Position numbers and translations under genes: made by a program. Below the pieces are notes generated by a model. The model ran no database searches. It saw only the letters and a list, made by a program, of their open reading frames with translations, and had not been told where the DNA came from. Shown piece after piece: positions 24,036 to 32,868 of a DNA stretch of 64,000 nucleotides; the stretch's first letter is position 1; every line of letters begins with the position of its first letter. Source of the DNA: Aestuariivita sp. (GTDB taxonomy: Bacteria > Pseudomonadota > Alphaproteobacteria > Rhodobacterales > Rhodobacteraceae); contig NZ_JAAWWD010000061.1 in NCBI RefSeq assembly GCF_021404545.1, positions 1-64,000 of the forward strand, in the 5' to 3' direction.

Positions 24036-26129
24036 TCAGCCCCCCACGGTGGCCACGGTGCGCAGCATGGATTTGCGGTGCACCTGGCTGTGGGACAGGA
24101 CCGGTGTGGTGGGGCTGACCCGTTCAAGGACCGAGCGCACATAGGGTCGCACCGCGGGCGCCACCAGAAGCGCGGGCCATTCGTCGCTGGCTGAAAAGGT
24201 CTGGATCTCGCGTCGCGCGGCCAGCACGAACTCCTGGACCCGCTGCGGCGACATGATGAAGTTATCCTCGCCGTTCTGATGCGACACGGCGGCGTTCATC
24301 TCGCGATCCCATTCCTCGCTGAGCGTGATGACCGAGATATAGCCCTTTGGATCGGTGAGCGACCGGCAGATCTGTTGCGACAGGCGCATGCGCACATGTT
24401 CGACCACGGCTTGGACGTTCTGCGTGGTGGCCGAGGCCTCTGCCACGGCTTCGATAATCCGGGGCAGGTTGCGGATTGACACCCGTTCGGCCAGCAGCGC
24501 CTGCAACACATGCTGCAACAGAACACCGGGGGTCTTGTTGGGGATTTCGCTCAGCAGGTTCTGGTATTCCTTGCCCTGGCTCTGGATCAGCTCCTGCGTG
24601 GCGCCATAGGTCAACAGGTCTGGCATATGCTCTTTGATGACTTCGGTGATATGGGTGACGATCACGCTTTCAGGATCGACCACGTTGAGGCCTTGCATCT
24701 CGGCCTCCGCCGCGCGGGTCTCGTCGACCCAGACGGCGTCCAGGCCAAAGGTCGGCTCGCGCAGCCGTTCGCCGGGAATGTCGAAATCGGGTGACGGCAG
24801 GATGACCATCATCAGGCCCGGGCGGACCTCTCCGCGCGAGGTTTCCACGCCATGGAGCGAGATCGTATAGGTGTGGGCGGGCAGTTCCGCCGCATCCTTG
24901 ATCCGAACCGGCGGCATGATAAAGCCGTACTCTCCGGTAAAGAGCGTGCGCAGGCTTTTGACCTTGCCGGGCAATGCGGCGTCCATCGACGTGATCAGCG
25001 GCACCAGCCCGTTGCCCATGCTCAGCCGGATGTCGTCGAGGCGCATCGCCTCGGCCACCGGATCGACCGGCTCCTCGGCCTTTGGCGCGTTTTCGGCGGC
25101 GGTGTCCGCGGCCTCCTGCTTGGCGGCTTCGGACCGCATCTTGAGCCCCAGAGCGGTGAGCCCGGCGGCCAGCACCGCAAACACCATGAAGGGAAAACCG
25201 GGCAGAAGGCCGACCAGAAGGCACAGCACCGCTGCCATGAACAGCGCTTTGGGAAAACCGGAGAGCTGGGCCAGGACGGCCTCGTTTGCGGCACCTTTCG
25301 AGCTGCCCTTGGTGACCAGCAGCCCGGCGGCCAGCGACACGATCAGGGCGGGGATCTGGGTGACCAGCCCGTCGCCGATGGTCAGCACGGTGTAGTTGTT
25401 GGCCGCCTCGCCCAAAGACAGGTCATGCGACGCGATCCCGATCAGGATGCCGCCGGTGATATTGATCAGTGTGATGATCAGCCCGGCAATCGCATCACCG
25501 CGCACGAATTTCGACGCCCCGTCCATAGAGCCGTAGAACGCGCTTTCCTCTTCCAGCACCTTGCGGCGGTCGCGCGCCTGTTCGTCATTGATGATCCCGG
25601 CATTCAGATCGGCATCGATCGCCATCTGCTTGCCCGGCATCGCATCGAGAGAGAACCGCGCCGCGACCTCGGCGATCCGGGTGGAGCCTTTGGTGATCAC
25701 GATGAAATTGATGATGACCAGGATCGCGAAGATCACGATTCCGATGATGAAATCGCCCGACACGATGAAATTGGCGAACCCCTGGATCACATTGCCCGCC
25801 GCGTCCGGCCCGGTGTGACCTTCGCTGAGGATCAGGCGGGTGGATGACACGTTGAGCGCCAGCCGCAGCATGGTCACGACCAGCAATATCGTCGGGAAGG
25901 AGTTGAACTCCAGCGGCGACGGGATCCACAGCGCGACCATCAGGATCAGCACCGCCAGCGACAGCGAGATCGCCAGACCGAAATCCAGCAGGATCGGGGG
26001 CAGGGGGATGAACAGCGTCGCGAGGATCACCACGACGCCAAGGGCAAAGGCCACGTCCCGATTGGCCATGCCAAAGCGTGCCAGGCTGAACGAGCCTGTG
26101 CCGGAGGGGGTGACGTCGTTGCTGCTCAT
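24036..26129 (-). CDS. flhA: Flagellar export gate protein FlhA
   Basis: FlhA is the large export-gate subunit; its cytoplasmic nonamer docks chaperone-substrate complexes. The protein from ATG 26129 has 697 residues: about eight membrane helices in the first 330, the conserved FHIPEP-type region (LALNVSSTRLILSEGH, then GDAIAGLIITLINITGG), and a cytoplasmic domain containing GVLLQHVLQALLAERVSIRNLP and RMRLSQQICRSLTDPKGY-like. An open frame continues upstream of 26129 but that part is the antisense of the neighbouring gene. The gap to the lytic transglycosylase gene is 4 bases. Confidence 0.96.
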   Translation of the reverse strand: MSSNDVTPSGTGSFSLARFGMANRDVAFALGVVVILATLFIPLPPILLDFGLAISLSLAVLILMVALWIPSPLEFNSFPTILLVVTMLRLALNVSSTRLILSEGHTGPDAAGNVIQGFANFIVSGDFIIGIVIFAILVIINFIVITKGSTRIAEVAARFSLDAMPGKQMAIDADLNAGIINDEQARDRRKVLEEESAFYGSMDGASKFVRGDAIAGLIITLINITGGILIGIASHDLSLGEAANNYTVLTIGDGLVTQIPALIVSLAAGLLVTKGSSKGAANEAVLAQLSGFPKALFMAAVLCLLVGLLPGFPFMVFAVLAAGLTALGLKMRSEAAKQEAADTAAENAPKAEEPVDPVAEAMRLDDIRLSMGNGLVPLITSMDAALPGKVKSLRTLFTGEYGFIMPPVRIKDAAELPAHTYTISLHGVETSRGEVRPGLMMVILPSPDFDIPGERLREPTFGLDAVWVDETRAAEAEMQGLNVVDPESVIVTHITEVIKEHMPDLLTYGATQELIQSQGKEYQNLLSEIPNKTPGVLLQHVLQALLAERVSIRNLPRIIEAVAEASATTQNVQAVVEHVRMRLSQQICRSLTDPKGYISVITLSEEWDREMNAAVSHQNGEDNFIMSPQRVQEFVLAARREIQTFSASDEWPALLVAPAVRPYVRSVLERVSPTTPVLSHSQVHRKSMLRTVATVGG

Positions 26130-26133
26130 GATC

Positions 26134-26895
26134 TCAGAAGGCCTCCTGGAAAGCGGGCAGAACCGGAGAGAGAGGGTGGCGCGAATAGATCGAGAACGCG
26201 GATTCCGCATCCGCCGCATCGCCCCACAGGACGGGGGGTGCGGGCAGCGTCTGGGTCTGCGCCTCGGCCAGACGGGGGCCGGAGCCGCGCGCCAGGGCCG
26301 AGATGCGCGCGAACTCGGCATTGGCGACGGCGTGATTGCGTTTGAGCGCGGCAAGATAGCGGCGGCGATGGTCGTCGGTGCGGGAATGATAGGCGCCAGC
26401 GGCGCGCCACCATGTCCCCTCGCTGTGCTTGAGGTCGGTCAGGAACCGGGCCGCGTAATCGGCATTCGCCACCGGGTCGAAAGCCTGCTCCAGCGAGGCA
26501 AACGCGCCCTGATGCCAGCGCAGGTTGATCTGCATGCAGCCCACATCGATGGACCGCATTCCCTGGGCCAACTGGGTCCGGACCCAGCCGATGGCCTGGG
26601 CGCGGGACTTAAAGAATATCCCCTTGCCTTCGGCATTCACCGCCCAGGGCCAGACGGTGATATCGCCATCGACCTGCCGCCCGGCCTCCTGAATGCCGAT
26701 GGCCAGCAGCAGGTTGTCGGGGATATCGTAGCGTGCCTGCGCATCCAGGATCGCGGCAAGGCAGCCGGTGTGTCCGACCGGCGCCGCCGGAACCGTCGGG
26801 CGGGACGGCGTATAGAACCCAGACCACAGATCGGCCTGCGCGGGCAGGGTCGCGGTCAAGAGTGCCGCCGTGAGGGCGAAGGGCATCGCGCGCAT
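26134..26895 (-). CDS. Periplasmic lytic transglycosylase (SLT domain), flagellar
   Basis: This enzyme cuts the glycan strands of peptidoglycan to open a path for the rod. The 253-residue product has a signal peptide (MPFALTAALLTATLPAQA) and an SLT domain (about 45-185) with the catalytic Glu70 in AIGIQEAGR, the motif SIDVGCMQINLRWH and GAYHSRTDD near the end. It overlaps the fliQ stop by one base (TGATG) and precedes flhA. In Rhodobacter sphaeroides the flagellar enzyme SltF serves this role, since FlgJ there lacks the muramidase domain, which is also the case here (see the rod-binding gene at 31263). Confidence 0.88.
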   Translation of the reverse strand: MRAMPFALTAALLTATLPAQADLWSGFYTPSRPTVPAAPVGHTGCLAAILDAQARYDIPDNLLLAIGIQEAGRQVDGDITVWPWAVNAEGKGIFFKSRAQAIGWVRTQLAQGMRSIDVGCMQINLRWHQGAFASLEQAFDPVANADYAARFLTDLKHSEGTWWRAAGAYHSRTDDHRRRYLAALKRNHAVANAEFARISALARGSGPRLAEAQTQTLPAPPVLWGDAADAESAFSIYSRHPLSPVLPAFQEAF

Positions 26896-27164
26896 CAGAT
26901 CCCCCCGCTGACGATCAGGTCAAAGATCTGCGCCGACAGTTCGCGGAGCACGCCATAGGTGAAGGGCAGCGTCACCCCCAACACCACGAAGATGACCACG
27001 ATCTTTGGCACGAAGGTCAGCGTCATCTCCTGGATCTGGGTCAATGCCTGAAAGAACGAAATCAGCAGCCCAACCACCAGCGAGCTGATCAGAACCGGGG
27101 CCGAGCCCCACAGGATCGCGCCGATCATATCCCTCAGAATGTCCAGAATACTGGTGCTGTCCAC
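26895..27164 (-). CDS. fliQ: Flagellar export gate protein FliQ
   Basis: FliQ is the small two-helix gate subunit. The 89-residue protein has the family pattern APVLISSLVVGLLISFFQAL, TQIQEMTLTFVPKIV and a second helix VVIFVVLGVTLPFTYGVL. Start is GTG 27164. The stop overlaps the next gene start in TGATG. Confidence 0.95.
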   Translation of the reverse strand: MDSTSILDILRDMIGAILWGSAPVLISSLVVGLLISFFQALTQIQEMTLTFVPKIVVIFVVLGVTLPFTYGVLRELSAQIFDLIVSGGI

Positions 27165-27200
27165 GTCGCGCCCTTTGTCATCCCCCCGGTGGGGCCTTGC

Positions 27201-27518
27201 TCAGATCTGCATCCGGATGATCTCACGGTAGGCCTCGACCATCTTGTCGCGCAGCGCGACCGAGACCCGGACGGTGCTGTCCATGGCCATCGTCGCCTCG
27301 ACCACGGCCTGCATATTGGCCTGACCCGCCAGCCCGGCAGAGGCGACCTGATCGCCGGTGCGCACGGTCTGCACCGCCTGCTGCGCCGCATCCTCGACCA
27401 TGGCACCAAAGCTTTGACCCAGGCTTTGCGTGTCGGTGGTGACGGATTGCACCTCGCGCGCCTTGCCATAGGCGGCCTGGATCGTGGCGCTGGAGGGGGT
27501 GACGGGGATATCGGTCAT
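27201..27518 (-). CDS. fliE: Flagellar hook-basal body protein FliE
   Basis: FliE joins the MS-ring to the proximal rod. The 105-residue protein has the typical features: a variable N-terminus, SFGAMVEDAAQQAVQTVRTGDQ, and a C-terminal MAMDSTVRVSVALRDKMVEAY-REIIRMQI rod-type helix. It lies 6 bases after flgC. Confidence 0.93.
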   Translation of the reverse strand: MTDIPVTPSSATIQAAYGKAREVQSVTTDTQSLGQSFGAMVEDAAQQAVQTVRTGDQVASAGLAGQANMQAVVEATMAMDSTVRVSVALRDKMVEAYREIIRMQI

Positions 27519-27524
27519 CTTAGC

Positions 27525-27938
27525 CTACTTCAGAAGATCAATCAGCGCCCGGCGCATTTCCCGCGCATTGTTGAGCATGGTGAGGTTCGCCTCATAGCTG
27601 CGCGAGGCCTCCCGCAGGTTGCTCATCTCCAAAAGCGGGTTGACGTTGGGATATTTGACAAAACCGTCCTCGTCCGCGGCCGGGTGCGAAGGCTCATAGC
27701 GGATGTCGAAATTGGTACTGTCCCGCGACACCTCGCCGATCTGGACGATCGCGGCTTCGGTCTTGGGGTCGATGCCGGTCTCGAACGACAGGGTCTTGCG
27801 CTGATAGGGGTCTTCGCCGGGCCGGGTGCCGGTGGAAAAGGCGTTGGCCACGTTTTCGGCCACGGTGCGCATCCGTTCCCCTTGCGCGCGCAACCCGCTG
27901 GAGGCGGTGGCGGTGACGGCTCTGAGCGGGTCATCCAT
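27525..27938 (-). CDS. flgC: Flagellar proximal rod protein FlgC
   Basis: FlgC is a proximal rod protein. The 137-residue protein has the rod N-terminal signature (AQGERMRTVAENVANAFST), the FlgC-type segment FVKYPNVNPLLEMSNLREASR and the C-terminal helix YEANLTMLNNAREM-RALI. It follows flgB after 12 bases. Confidence 0.93.
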   Translation of the reverse strand: MDDPLRAVTATASSGLRAQGERMRTVAENVANAFSTGTRPGEDPYQRKTLSFETGIDPKTEAAIVQIGEVSRDSTNFDIRYEPSHPAADEDGFVKYPNVNPLLEMSNLREASRSYEANLTMLNNAREMRRALIDLLK

Positions 27939-27950
27939 CGGCGTTCTCCG

Positions 27951-28304
27951 TTAACGGCTGGTCACGACGGTGATCATCATCTCATGCGCCTTGCGGTAGA
28001 GATTGGTGGCCACGCGGTATTGCCCGCTGGCGGAAGAGGCTTCCAAGAGCTGCTCCTCTACCACGACATTGTTGCCTGACAGCCCGGTGTTCCAGGTGGT
28101 CTGAGACTGTTCGACCCGCGCCGACGGCAGGCTGGCGGTCTTCTGGGCCCGTTCGAGATAGCTTTCAAAGCTCTCGACCTCGCGCGCGCGGTATCCCGCA
28201 ACATCGGCATTGGCGATGTTCTCGGAGATCGTGCGCTGGCGGTCGGACACCCATTGCAGCCGCTTCGAGGCAAGATCGAACAAGTTCACTTTATCAAGGT
28301 TCAT
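27951..28304 (-). CDS. flgB: Flagellar proximal rod protein FlgB
   Basis: FlgB is a proximal rod protein. Two ATG codons stand in tandem (28307 and 28304); I choose the second because AGGAG is 6 bases from it and only 3 from the first. The protein (117 residues) has the N-terminal rod signature SDRQRTISENIANADVAGY and ends with the C-terminal helix YRVATNLYRKAHEMMITV. It is the first gene of flgB-flgC-fliE-fliQ-slt-flhA-fliR-flhB. Confidence 0.94.
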   Translation of the reverse strand: MNLDKVNLFDLASKRLQWVSDRQRTISENIANADVAGYRAREVESFESYLERAQKTASLPSARVEQSQTTWNTGLSGNNVVVEEQLLEASSASGQYRVATNLYRKAHEMMITVVTSR

Positions 28305-28351
28305 CATGAACTCCTAAGGTCTTGCTTAAAGTATAGCAAAGAGTAAAAGGA

Positions 28352-28366
28352 TTAATAGGGGGTTTA
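28352..28366. promoter_or_regulatory. CtrA-like box between flgB and fliI, one mismatch
   Basis: TTAA (28352-28355) and TTTA (28363-28366) are spaced by 7 bases. On the minus strand the box is 48 bases before flgB, a good promoter distance; it is too close to the fliI start (28375) to be a -35 element for fliI. Confidence 0.35.
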
Positions 28367-28374
28367 TTCTTTGC

Positions 28375-29739
28375 ATGGAAACATTTTCAACGCTCACCCA
28401 CAAGATTTCAAAGGTTTCGGCCACCGTCATAGCAGGGCAGGTGCGCGGTATCGTCGGGCTGACCCTGACCGTTGCCGGGCTGGAACGCGCGGCCGTCATC
28501 GGCCAGCGATGCAGGGTGATCGGGCGCCATGGCGTGGTCGAAAGCGAGGTGGTGGGCGCCGGGGCGGAGGGTTTGCGCCTGCTGCCATTCGGCAAATGGG
28601 AGGGCGTGGCGGTCGGTGATCGGGTGGAACTGGTTTTGAACGACGCAGGTATCCACCCCGATGACAGCTGGATCGGGACGGTTGTCGACGCGCTGGGGCG
28701 GCCATTGTCGCGCGCGCCCCGGTTCTCGCGGGGGCGGCGCACGCCAACCTCCTCCAGGCCGCCCCCCGCCTTTGAGCGTCGGCGCGTGGGCGAGAAGCTG
28801 GAAACGCAGATCAAATGCGTCGATGTCTTTACGCCGATTTGTCAGGGTCAGCGGATGGGCATCTTTGCCGGGTCGGGGGTGGGCAAATCCACCCTGATGG
28901 CGATGCTGGCGCGCAACACCAATGCCGATGTGATCGTGATGGGCCTGATCGGGGAAAGGGGCCGCGAGGTGCGCGAGTTCATCCAGGAAGACCTGGGCGA
29001 GACCGGGCTGGCCCGGTCGGTCGTTGTCGTCTCTACCGGGGACGAGCCGCCTCTGCTGCGCCGTCAGGCCGCCTGGACCGCGATGAGCGTGGCCGAGCAT
29101 TTTCGCGCGACCGGGCGGCAGGTGCTGCTATTGCTCGACAGTGTCACACGCTTTGCCATGGCGCAGCGGGAGATCGGGCTGGCCATCGGTGAGCCGCCGA
29201 CCACGCGGGGCTATCCGCCGACGGTCTTTTCAGAGCTGCCGCAATTGCTGGAACGCGCCGGGCCCGGGCGGGACGGTGAGGGCGACATCACCGGCATCTT
29301 CACCGTGCTGGTGGACGGCGACGACCTGAACGAACCGATTGCGGATGCGGTGCGCGGCATTGTCGATGGACATCTCGTGCTGGACCGGCAGGTGGCCGAG
29401 CGCAACCGCTATCCGGCGATCAACGTGCAGCGGTCGATCTCGCGGATGCTGCCTGGCTGCCATGACGCGGATCAGCAGGCGATCCTGGGCGCGGCGCGAC
29501 GGGCGATGGCGCGGTATAGCGATATGGAGGAGCTGATCCGCGTGGGCGCCTACAAACCCGGATCGGACCCCGAAACCGATCACGCGATCCGCTTTTTCGA
29601 GGAGGCCGACCCCTATCTGTCGCAAAATCGGGGCGATCAGATCCCGGCGGCGCAAAGCTTTGCCGAGCTTTATCGGATGTTGCTGAATGCCGGGATCGAT
29701 GTGCCTTTGCCCGGTGCGCCCGCAAGCGATGCGGCCTAA
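28375..29739 (+). CDS. fliI: Flagellar export ATPase FliI
   Basis: FliI is the ATPase that energises and feeds the flagellar export gate. The 454-residue protein has the F1-like nucleotide-binding fold with Walker A GSGVGKST (about 166-173), the conserved GERGREVREFIQ segment, and Walker B RQVLLLLDSVTRFAMAQREI. The C-terminal domain includes ERNRYPAINVQRSISR-like. It is transcribed alone on the plus strand, and fliJ, which normally follows, is not found here. The gene ends against the flagellin terminator. Confidence 0.96.
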   Translation: METFSTLTHKISKVSATVIAGQVRGIVGLTLTVAGLERAAVIGQRCRVIGRHGVVESEVVGAGAEGLRLLPFGKWEGVAVGDRVELVLNDAGIHPDDSWIGTVVDALGRPLSRAPRFSRGRRTPTSSRPPPAFERRRVGEKLETQIKCVDVFTPICQGQRMGIFAGSGVGKSTLMAMLARNTNADVIVMGLIGERGREVREFIQEDLGETGLARSVVVVSTGDEPPLLRRQAAWTAMSVAEHFRATGRQVLLLLDSVTRFAMAQREIGLAIGEPPTTRGYPPTVFSELPQLLERAGPGRDGEGDITGIFTVLVDGDDLNEPIADAVRGIVDGHLVLDRQVAERNRYPAINVQRSISRMLPGCHDADQQAILGAARRAMARYSDMEELIRVGAYKPGSDPETDHAIRFFEEADPYLSQNRGDQIPAAQSFAELYRMLLNAGIDVPLPGAPASDAA

Positions 29740-29777
29740 AAGAAAAGCCGACCGACCCGCGCGGCGGGACGACCGGC
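29738..29777 (-). terminator. Rho-independent terminator of the flagellin gene
   Basis: Read on the minus strand, a 14-base arm (29764-29777) pairs with 29747-29760 with three mismatches around a 3-base loop, followed by TTTTCTTTT (29746-29738). It starts about 45 bases after the flagellin stop and its T-tract overlaps the last base pairs of the fliI stop. Confidence 0.65.
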
Positions 29778-29785
29778 CTGACCAA

Positions 29786-29808
29786 GGGGGACATGGATCA
29801 TGCCCCCC
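29786..29808. repeat. GC-rich hairpin in the flagellin 3' region
   Basis: GGGGGACATG and CATGCCCCC can form a 9-bp stem with a bulged A and a 3-base loop. It lies between the flagellin stop and its terminator, and may stabilise the flagellin mRNA 3' end. Confidence 0.4.
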
Positions 29809-29820
29809 AACTCGTTATCC

Positions 29821-30642
29821 TTAGCGGAAGAGGCTCAGGATATTCTGAGGGGACTGGTTGGCAATCGAGAGCGACTGCACGGCCAGCTGTTGCTGAACCT
29901 GGAAGGCCTGAAGCCGCGCGGCCTCTTCTTCCATATCCGCATCGACCATCGCGCCAACACCGGAATCGAGCGTGTCGATCAGGCTGTCGAGGAACTGTTG
30001 TTGCCCTTCGATGGTCTGCTCGGCCACACCCAGATCGGTTGCCGCGGTCACGGCGGCCGCGTATTGCCCTTCGGCCGTGGCCAGATCTGCGGCGATGTCC
30101 GTCGACGTGGTCAGGTCAATCGCGTCCAGTGCGGTGACGATTGCCCCAAGGTCCACCTCGTTGAACGACACCGTGGTTGTCGCAAAGCTGCCCGAGGCGC
30201 GGCTGATCCCGGTCACGACCGTTACCGGATCGGTGGAGTCGATCAGGTTCGACCCATTGAAGGTCGATTGCGAGATTGCTGCGTTCATCCGGTCGATGAA
30301 ACCGTCCAGTTCGTTCTGAACGTCGTTCAGATCCAGGCCTGAGCCTTGGGCAAACGCAACGCGCTCGGAGAACTGATCGGCCAGATCGGCCACGGTTTCC
30401 GCGCCAAGACGGCCTGTCGCGATCGAGTTCTTGGTGGTGGTCAGGCCCTCGTTGATGGCCTGAAACATGCCGCTGTCGCCTTTCATCGTCATCGAAATGG
30501 CGAAATAGGCGGCATTATCCTTGCCCGAGCTGATTTTCAGACCGCTAGAAACGCGGTTTTGGGTTTCGGTCAGACCACGGTTGACGTCGTTCAGCGTGGC
30601 CAGTGCGACCATCGCGGAACTGTTTGTGAGAATGGATGACAT
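29821..30642 (-). CDS. Flagellin
   Basis: This is the filament subunit. The 273-residue protein has the D0/D1 N-terminal region (NSSAMVALATLNDVNRGLTE, VSSGLKISSGKDNAAYFAIS) and the D0 C-terminal region (AFQVQQQLAVQSLSIANQSP, NILSLFR), with a short variable centre, typical of small alphaproteobacterial flagellins. It has a 135-base upstream gap with a CtrA-like box, GAGGAA 8 bases before the ATG, and a strong terminator. Translation is probably controlled by FlbT and FlaF encoded at 13065-13886. Only one flagellin gene is in the window. No cap gene fliD is visible. Confidence 0.97.
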   Translation of the reverse strand: MSSILTNSSAMVALATLNDVNRGLTETQNRVSSGLKISSGKDNAAYFAISMTMKGDSGMFQAINEGLTTTKNSIATGRLGAETVADLADQFSERVAFAQGSGLDLNDVQNELDGFIDRMNAAISQSTFNGSNLIDSTDPVTVVTGISRASGSFATTTVSFNEVDLGAIVTALDAIDLTTSTDIAADLATAEGQYAAAVTAATDLGVAEQTIEGQQQFLDSLIDTLDSGVGAMVDADMEEEAARLQAFQVQQQLAVQSLSIANQSPQNILSLFR

Positions 30643-30732
30643 TTAATGCGTTCCTCATGCCTCAACTTTTTTGTTTTGCAGTCTTCTGACTGAGGGTGAC
30701 GATGCACCAAATCGGACAATAGGGTAAGCAAG

Positions 30733-30748
30733 GTTAAAAGAAGGTAAA
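30733..30748 (-). promoter_or_regulatory. CtrA-like box upstream of flagellin, one mismatch (TTTA-N7-TTAAC)
   Basis: On the minus strand TTTA (30748-30745) is followed after 7 bases by TTAAC (30737-30733). It lies 91-106 bases upstream of the flagellin start, leaving room for a 5' leader of the kind bound by FlbT. Confidence 0.45.
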
Positions 30749-30777
30749 AACAATACGGCAAGTTTAAGGCGGATTGT

Positions 30778-31266
30778 TCAGATTTCCTGGTCCAAACGCA
30801 CCTGCGCCTTGCCCGATTTCGAGAGCTTTTCACCGCTCTTGCCGTAAAGACCATCGAGACTGGTGCGGTTGATCGCTTTTTCGATCTCGCGCGCGATGGT
30901 GGCGGCGACACCGGCCATGCGGCTCAATAGCTCGCTATCCTCTTCCAGCGCGGCTTTGAACGCGGTGAGTTTCTCCGGCAACCCGCAGTCCTTGGCCATG
31001 GCATGGGTCAGGAAGGGTTCGACAATCGGAGCGCGCAGTTCCAGCCATTTCAGGGTCTCGGCCTTTTGCGCATAAAACCCGCCGACAGCATCAAGCTGAC
31101 CGCGCCCGATCGCGGCGATCTCCTCGCGGATGAGGGCGGTCGCCGCGTCGAGTTTTTCGGCATAGGCGTCCAGATGCGCGCGATCTTCATCGGTCAGAAC
31201 CTGGGTGCCCAGATCCCGGTGCCGCGCCTGCATCCGCGCGCCCAGCCGCAATGCACGCTTGGTCAT
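30778..31266 (-). CDS. FlgN-like flagellar export chaperone (tentative)
   Basis: The 162-residue protein is almost entirely helical and charged (EDRAHLDAYAEKLDAATALI, ALEEDSELLSRMAGVAATI) with no signal peptide, a profile fitting FlgN-type chaperones that hold FlgK and FlgL before export. It overlaps the rod-binding gene in ATGA and is followed by flagellin, and flgK and flgL are a few kilobases away. The sequence family is weakly conserved, so the call rests on helical pattern, size and position. It could instead stand in for the missing fliJ. Confidence 0.5.
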   Translation of the reverse strand: MTKRALRLGARMQARHRDLGTQVLTDEDRAHLDAYAEKLDAATALIREEIAAIGRGQLDAVGGFYAQKAETLKWLELRAPIVEPFLTHAMAKDCGLPEKLTAFKAALEEDSELLSRMAGVAATIAREIEKAINRTSLDGLYGKSGEKLSKSGKAQVRLDQEI

Positions 31267-31571
31267 CCCGCCCCCTTATCTGCCTGGCTCTTGTAGGCAT
31301 TCATCATCTGGTGAACATTCTCAGCGATGCCCAGACCGCCATTCTCGGCCAGGTTTTCGGCCAGCGACTGCGACAGGACTGACCGCCACATCTCGGCGGC
31401 GTGGTTGCCCATGGTCGCGCCCATATCGACGGTCTTCATCATCTCGTCGACCATCTGGCCGAGAAAGACCACCTCAAAGGCCTTGGCGGCATCCCGCTCG
31501 GCCCCGGTCTTGGAGGATGCCCCGCCCCCGGCGGGGTCAAGCGGGATGGAGATGGGCGGAAGGGATGTCAT
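31263..31571 (-). CDS. Rod-binding protein (FlgJ N-terminal domain only)
   Basis: The 102-residue protein corresponds to the rod-cap domain of FlgJ: AFEVVFLGQMVDEMMKTVDM and SVLSQSLAENLAENGGLGIA. The C-terminal muramidase domain of enteric FlgJ is absent, as usual in this group; the separate SLT gene at 26134 probably supplies that activity. It overlaps flgI by one base and the FlgN-like gene by four, so flgI-flgJ-flgN-like is one translational unit. Confidence 0.88.
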   Translation of the reverse strand: MTSLPPISIPLDPAGGGASSKTGAERDAAKAFEVVFLGQMVDEMMKTVDMGATMGNHAAEMWRSVLSQSLAENLAENGGLGIAENVHQMMNAYKSQADKGAG

Positions 31572-32704
31572 CAGATGATCTCCAGATGGGCATGAAGGGC
31601 GCCTGCCGCCTTGATCGCCTGGAGGATCGAGATTGTCTGGCGTGCGGTGACACCGATGGCATTGAGCCCGTTGACCAGATCCTGAAGGCTCACATCGCCC
31701 TGGAGGATGGTGAACCCGCCCTGACGCTCCTGCACTTCGATCTCGGTTTCAGGCACGACCACCGTGGTGCCGCCGATGCTGAAGGGTTCGGGCTGGCTGA
31801 CCGAGAAATTCTCCTGCACGATGACCGTCAGACCGCCCTGACTGACCGCGACCTGGCCAATGCGTACATTGGCGCCGATCACGATGGTGCCCGAGCGGTC
31901 GTCGACCACCACGCGGGCGATCCCGTCCGGAGTGACCGGCTGGTTTTCGATGGCGGCGACGGTCTTGACCAGATCGCTTTTGTCGCCGACATAAACCTCG
32001 ACCGTACCGGGGTCTTTGACCTGGGCCGAGCGGGGGCCCAGGACCGCATCGACAGCGGCCCCGATCCGCGAGGCTGTGGTGAAGTCCGGTTCGTGCAGCG
32101 CAATGCGAAAACTGTTGAGCTGGGCCAGCTCGAAATCAATCTCCCGCTCGACGATGGCACCGCTGTCGATCCGCGCGGTGGTGGGAACCCCATCGACAAT
32201 CGATGCGGCGTTGCCCTGGGCCAGAAACCCCGAGGCTACGATCGGCCCCTGGGCGACGGCGTAGATCTCTCCATCCGCGGCGGTCAGCGGTGTGACCAAA
32301 AGGGTGCCGCCGCGCAGATTTGTGGCGTCGCCCAAGGACGACACCGTGACGTCGATCCGCGATCCCCGCCGGGCAAAGGGGGGCAGGTTCGCGGTGACCA
32401 TGACGGCGGCGGTGTTGCTGGTATTAAGCTGGGTGCTTTCCAGGTTGGCCACGCCCAGCCGTTCCAGCATCCCCGCGATCGCCTCGCGGGTGAAGGGGCT
32501 GGCATTGAGCCCGTCGCCGGTGCCCTGAAGGCCCACGACCAGCCCATAGCCGATCAGATGATTGTCGCGCACCCCTTCAAAGCTGGCGATATCCTTGATG
32601 CGCACCTGTGCGTCCGCAGGCTGTACCAACACCGCGACCGCAAGCAACCCCAGTAGAAGAGCAGATCTGAGCCCGTCAAGCGGCAGGGTATACACCGAAT
32701 TCAT
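31571..32704 (-). CDS. flgI: Flagellar P-ring protein FlgI
   Basis: FlgI forms the periplasmic P-ring, helped by FlgA. The 377-residue precursor has a signal peptide (ALLLGLLAVAVLVQPADA) and the family sequence VRIKDIASFEGVRDNHLIGYG, LVVGLQGTGDGL and the C-terminal LQDLVNGLNAIGVTARQTI. The ATG at 32704 directly follows GAGGAG with no spacer, so the in-frame GTG at 32695, 9 bases after it, may be the real start; the signal peptide is intact either way. Confidence 0.95.
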   Translation of the reverse strand: MNSVYTLPLDGLRSALLLGLLAVAVLVQPADAQVRIKDIASFEGVRDNHLIGYGLVVGLQGTGDGLNASPFTREAIAGMLERLGVANLESTQLNTSNTAAVMVTANLPPFARRGSRIDVTVSSLGDATNLRGGTLLVTPLTAADGEIYAVAQGPIVASGFLAQGNAASIVDGVPTTARIDSGAIVEREIDFELAQLNSFRIALHEPDFTTASRIGAAVDAVLGPRSAQVKDPGTVEVYVGDKSDLVKTVAAIENQPVTPDGIARVVVDDRSGTIVIGANVRIGQVAVSQGGLTVIVQENFSVSQPEPFSIGGTTVVVPETEIEVQERQGGFTILQGDVSLQDLVNGLNAIGVTARQTISILQAIKAAGALHAHLEII

Positions 32705-32868
32705 CTCCTCAGAGCGTCTATTGCAGAGGACAATAAGTGGTTAATACTTGCAAAGTCCATAGATTTACAAAGATAGTATCAATTTTTTAACCTTTTTATT
32801 GTTGTCTATTAATTTAATGCTTGCTACCCATCAATGGCAGGCAAGAACAAAGAGAGGCGGAGGTGTCG

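Noticed and set aside
22995-24194. 399-codon open frame opposite flhB and fliR
   Set aside because: Antisense to two well-supported export-gate genes; the translation is His/Gln/Arg-rich.
26130-26354. Upstream extension of flhA
   Set aside because: The extra 75 codons are the antisense of the lytic transglycosylase gene and lack any FlhA similarity; the ATG at 26129 fits the family start.
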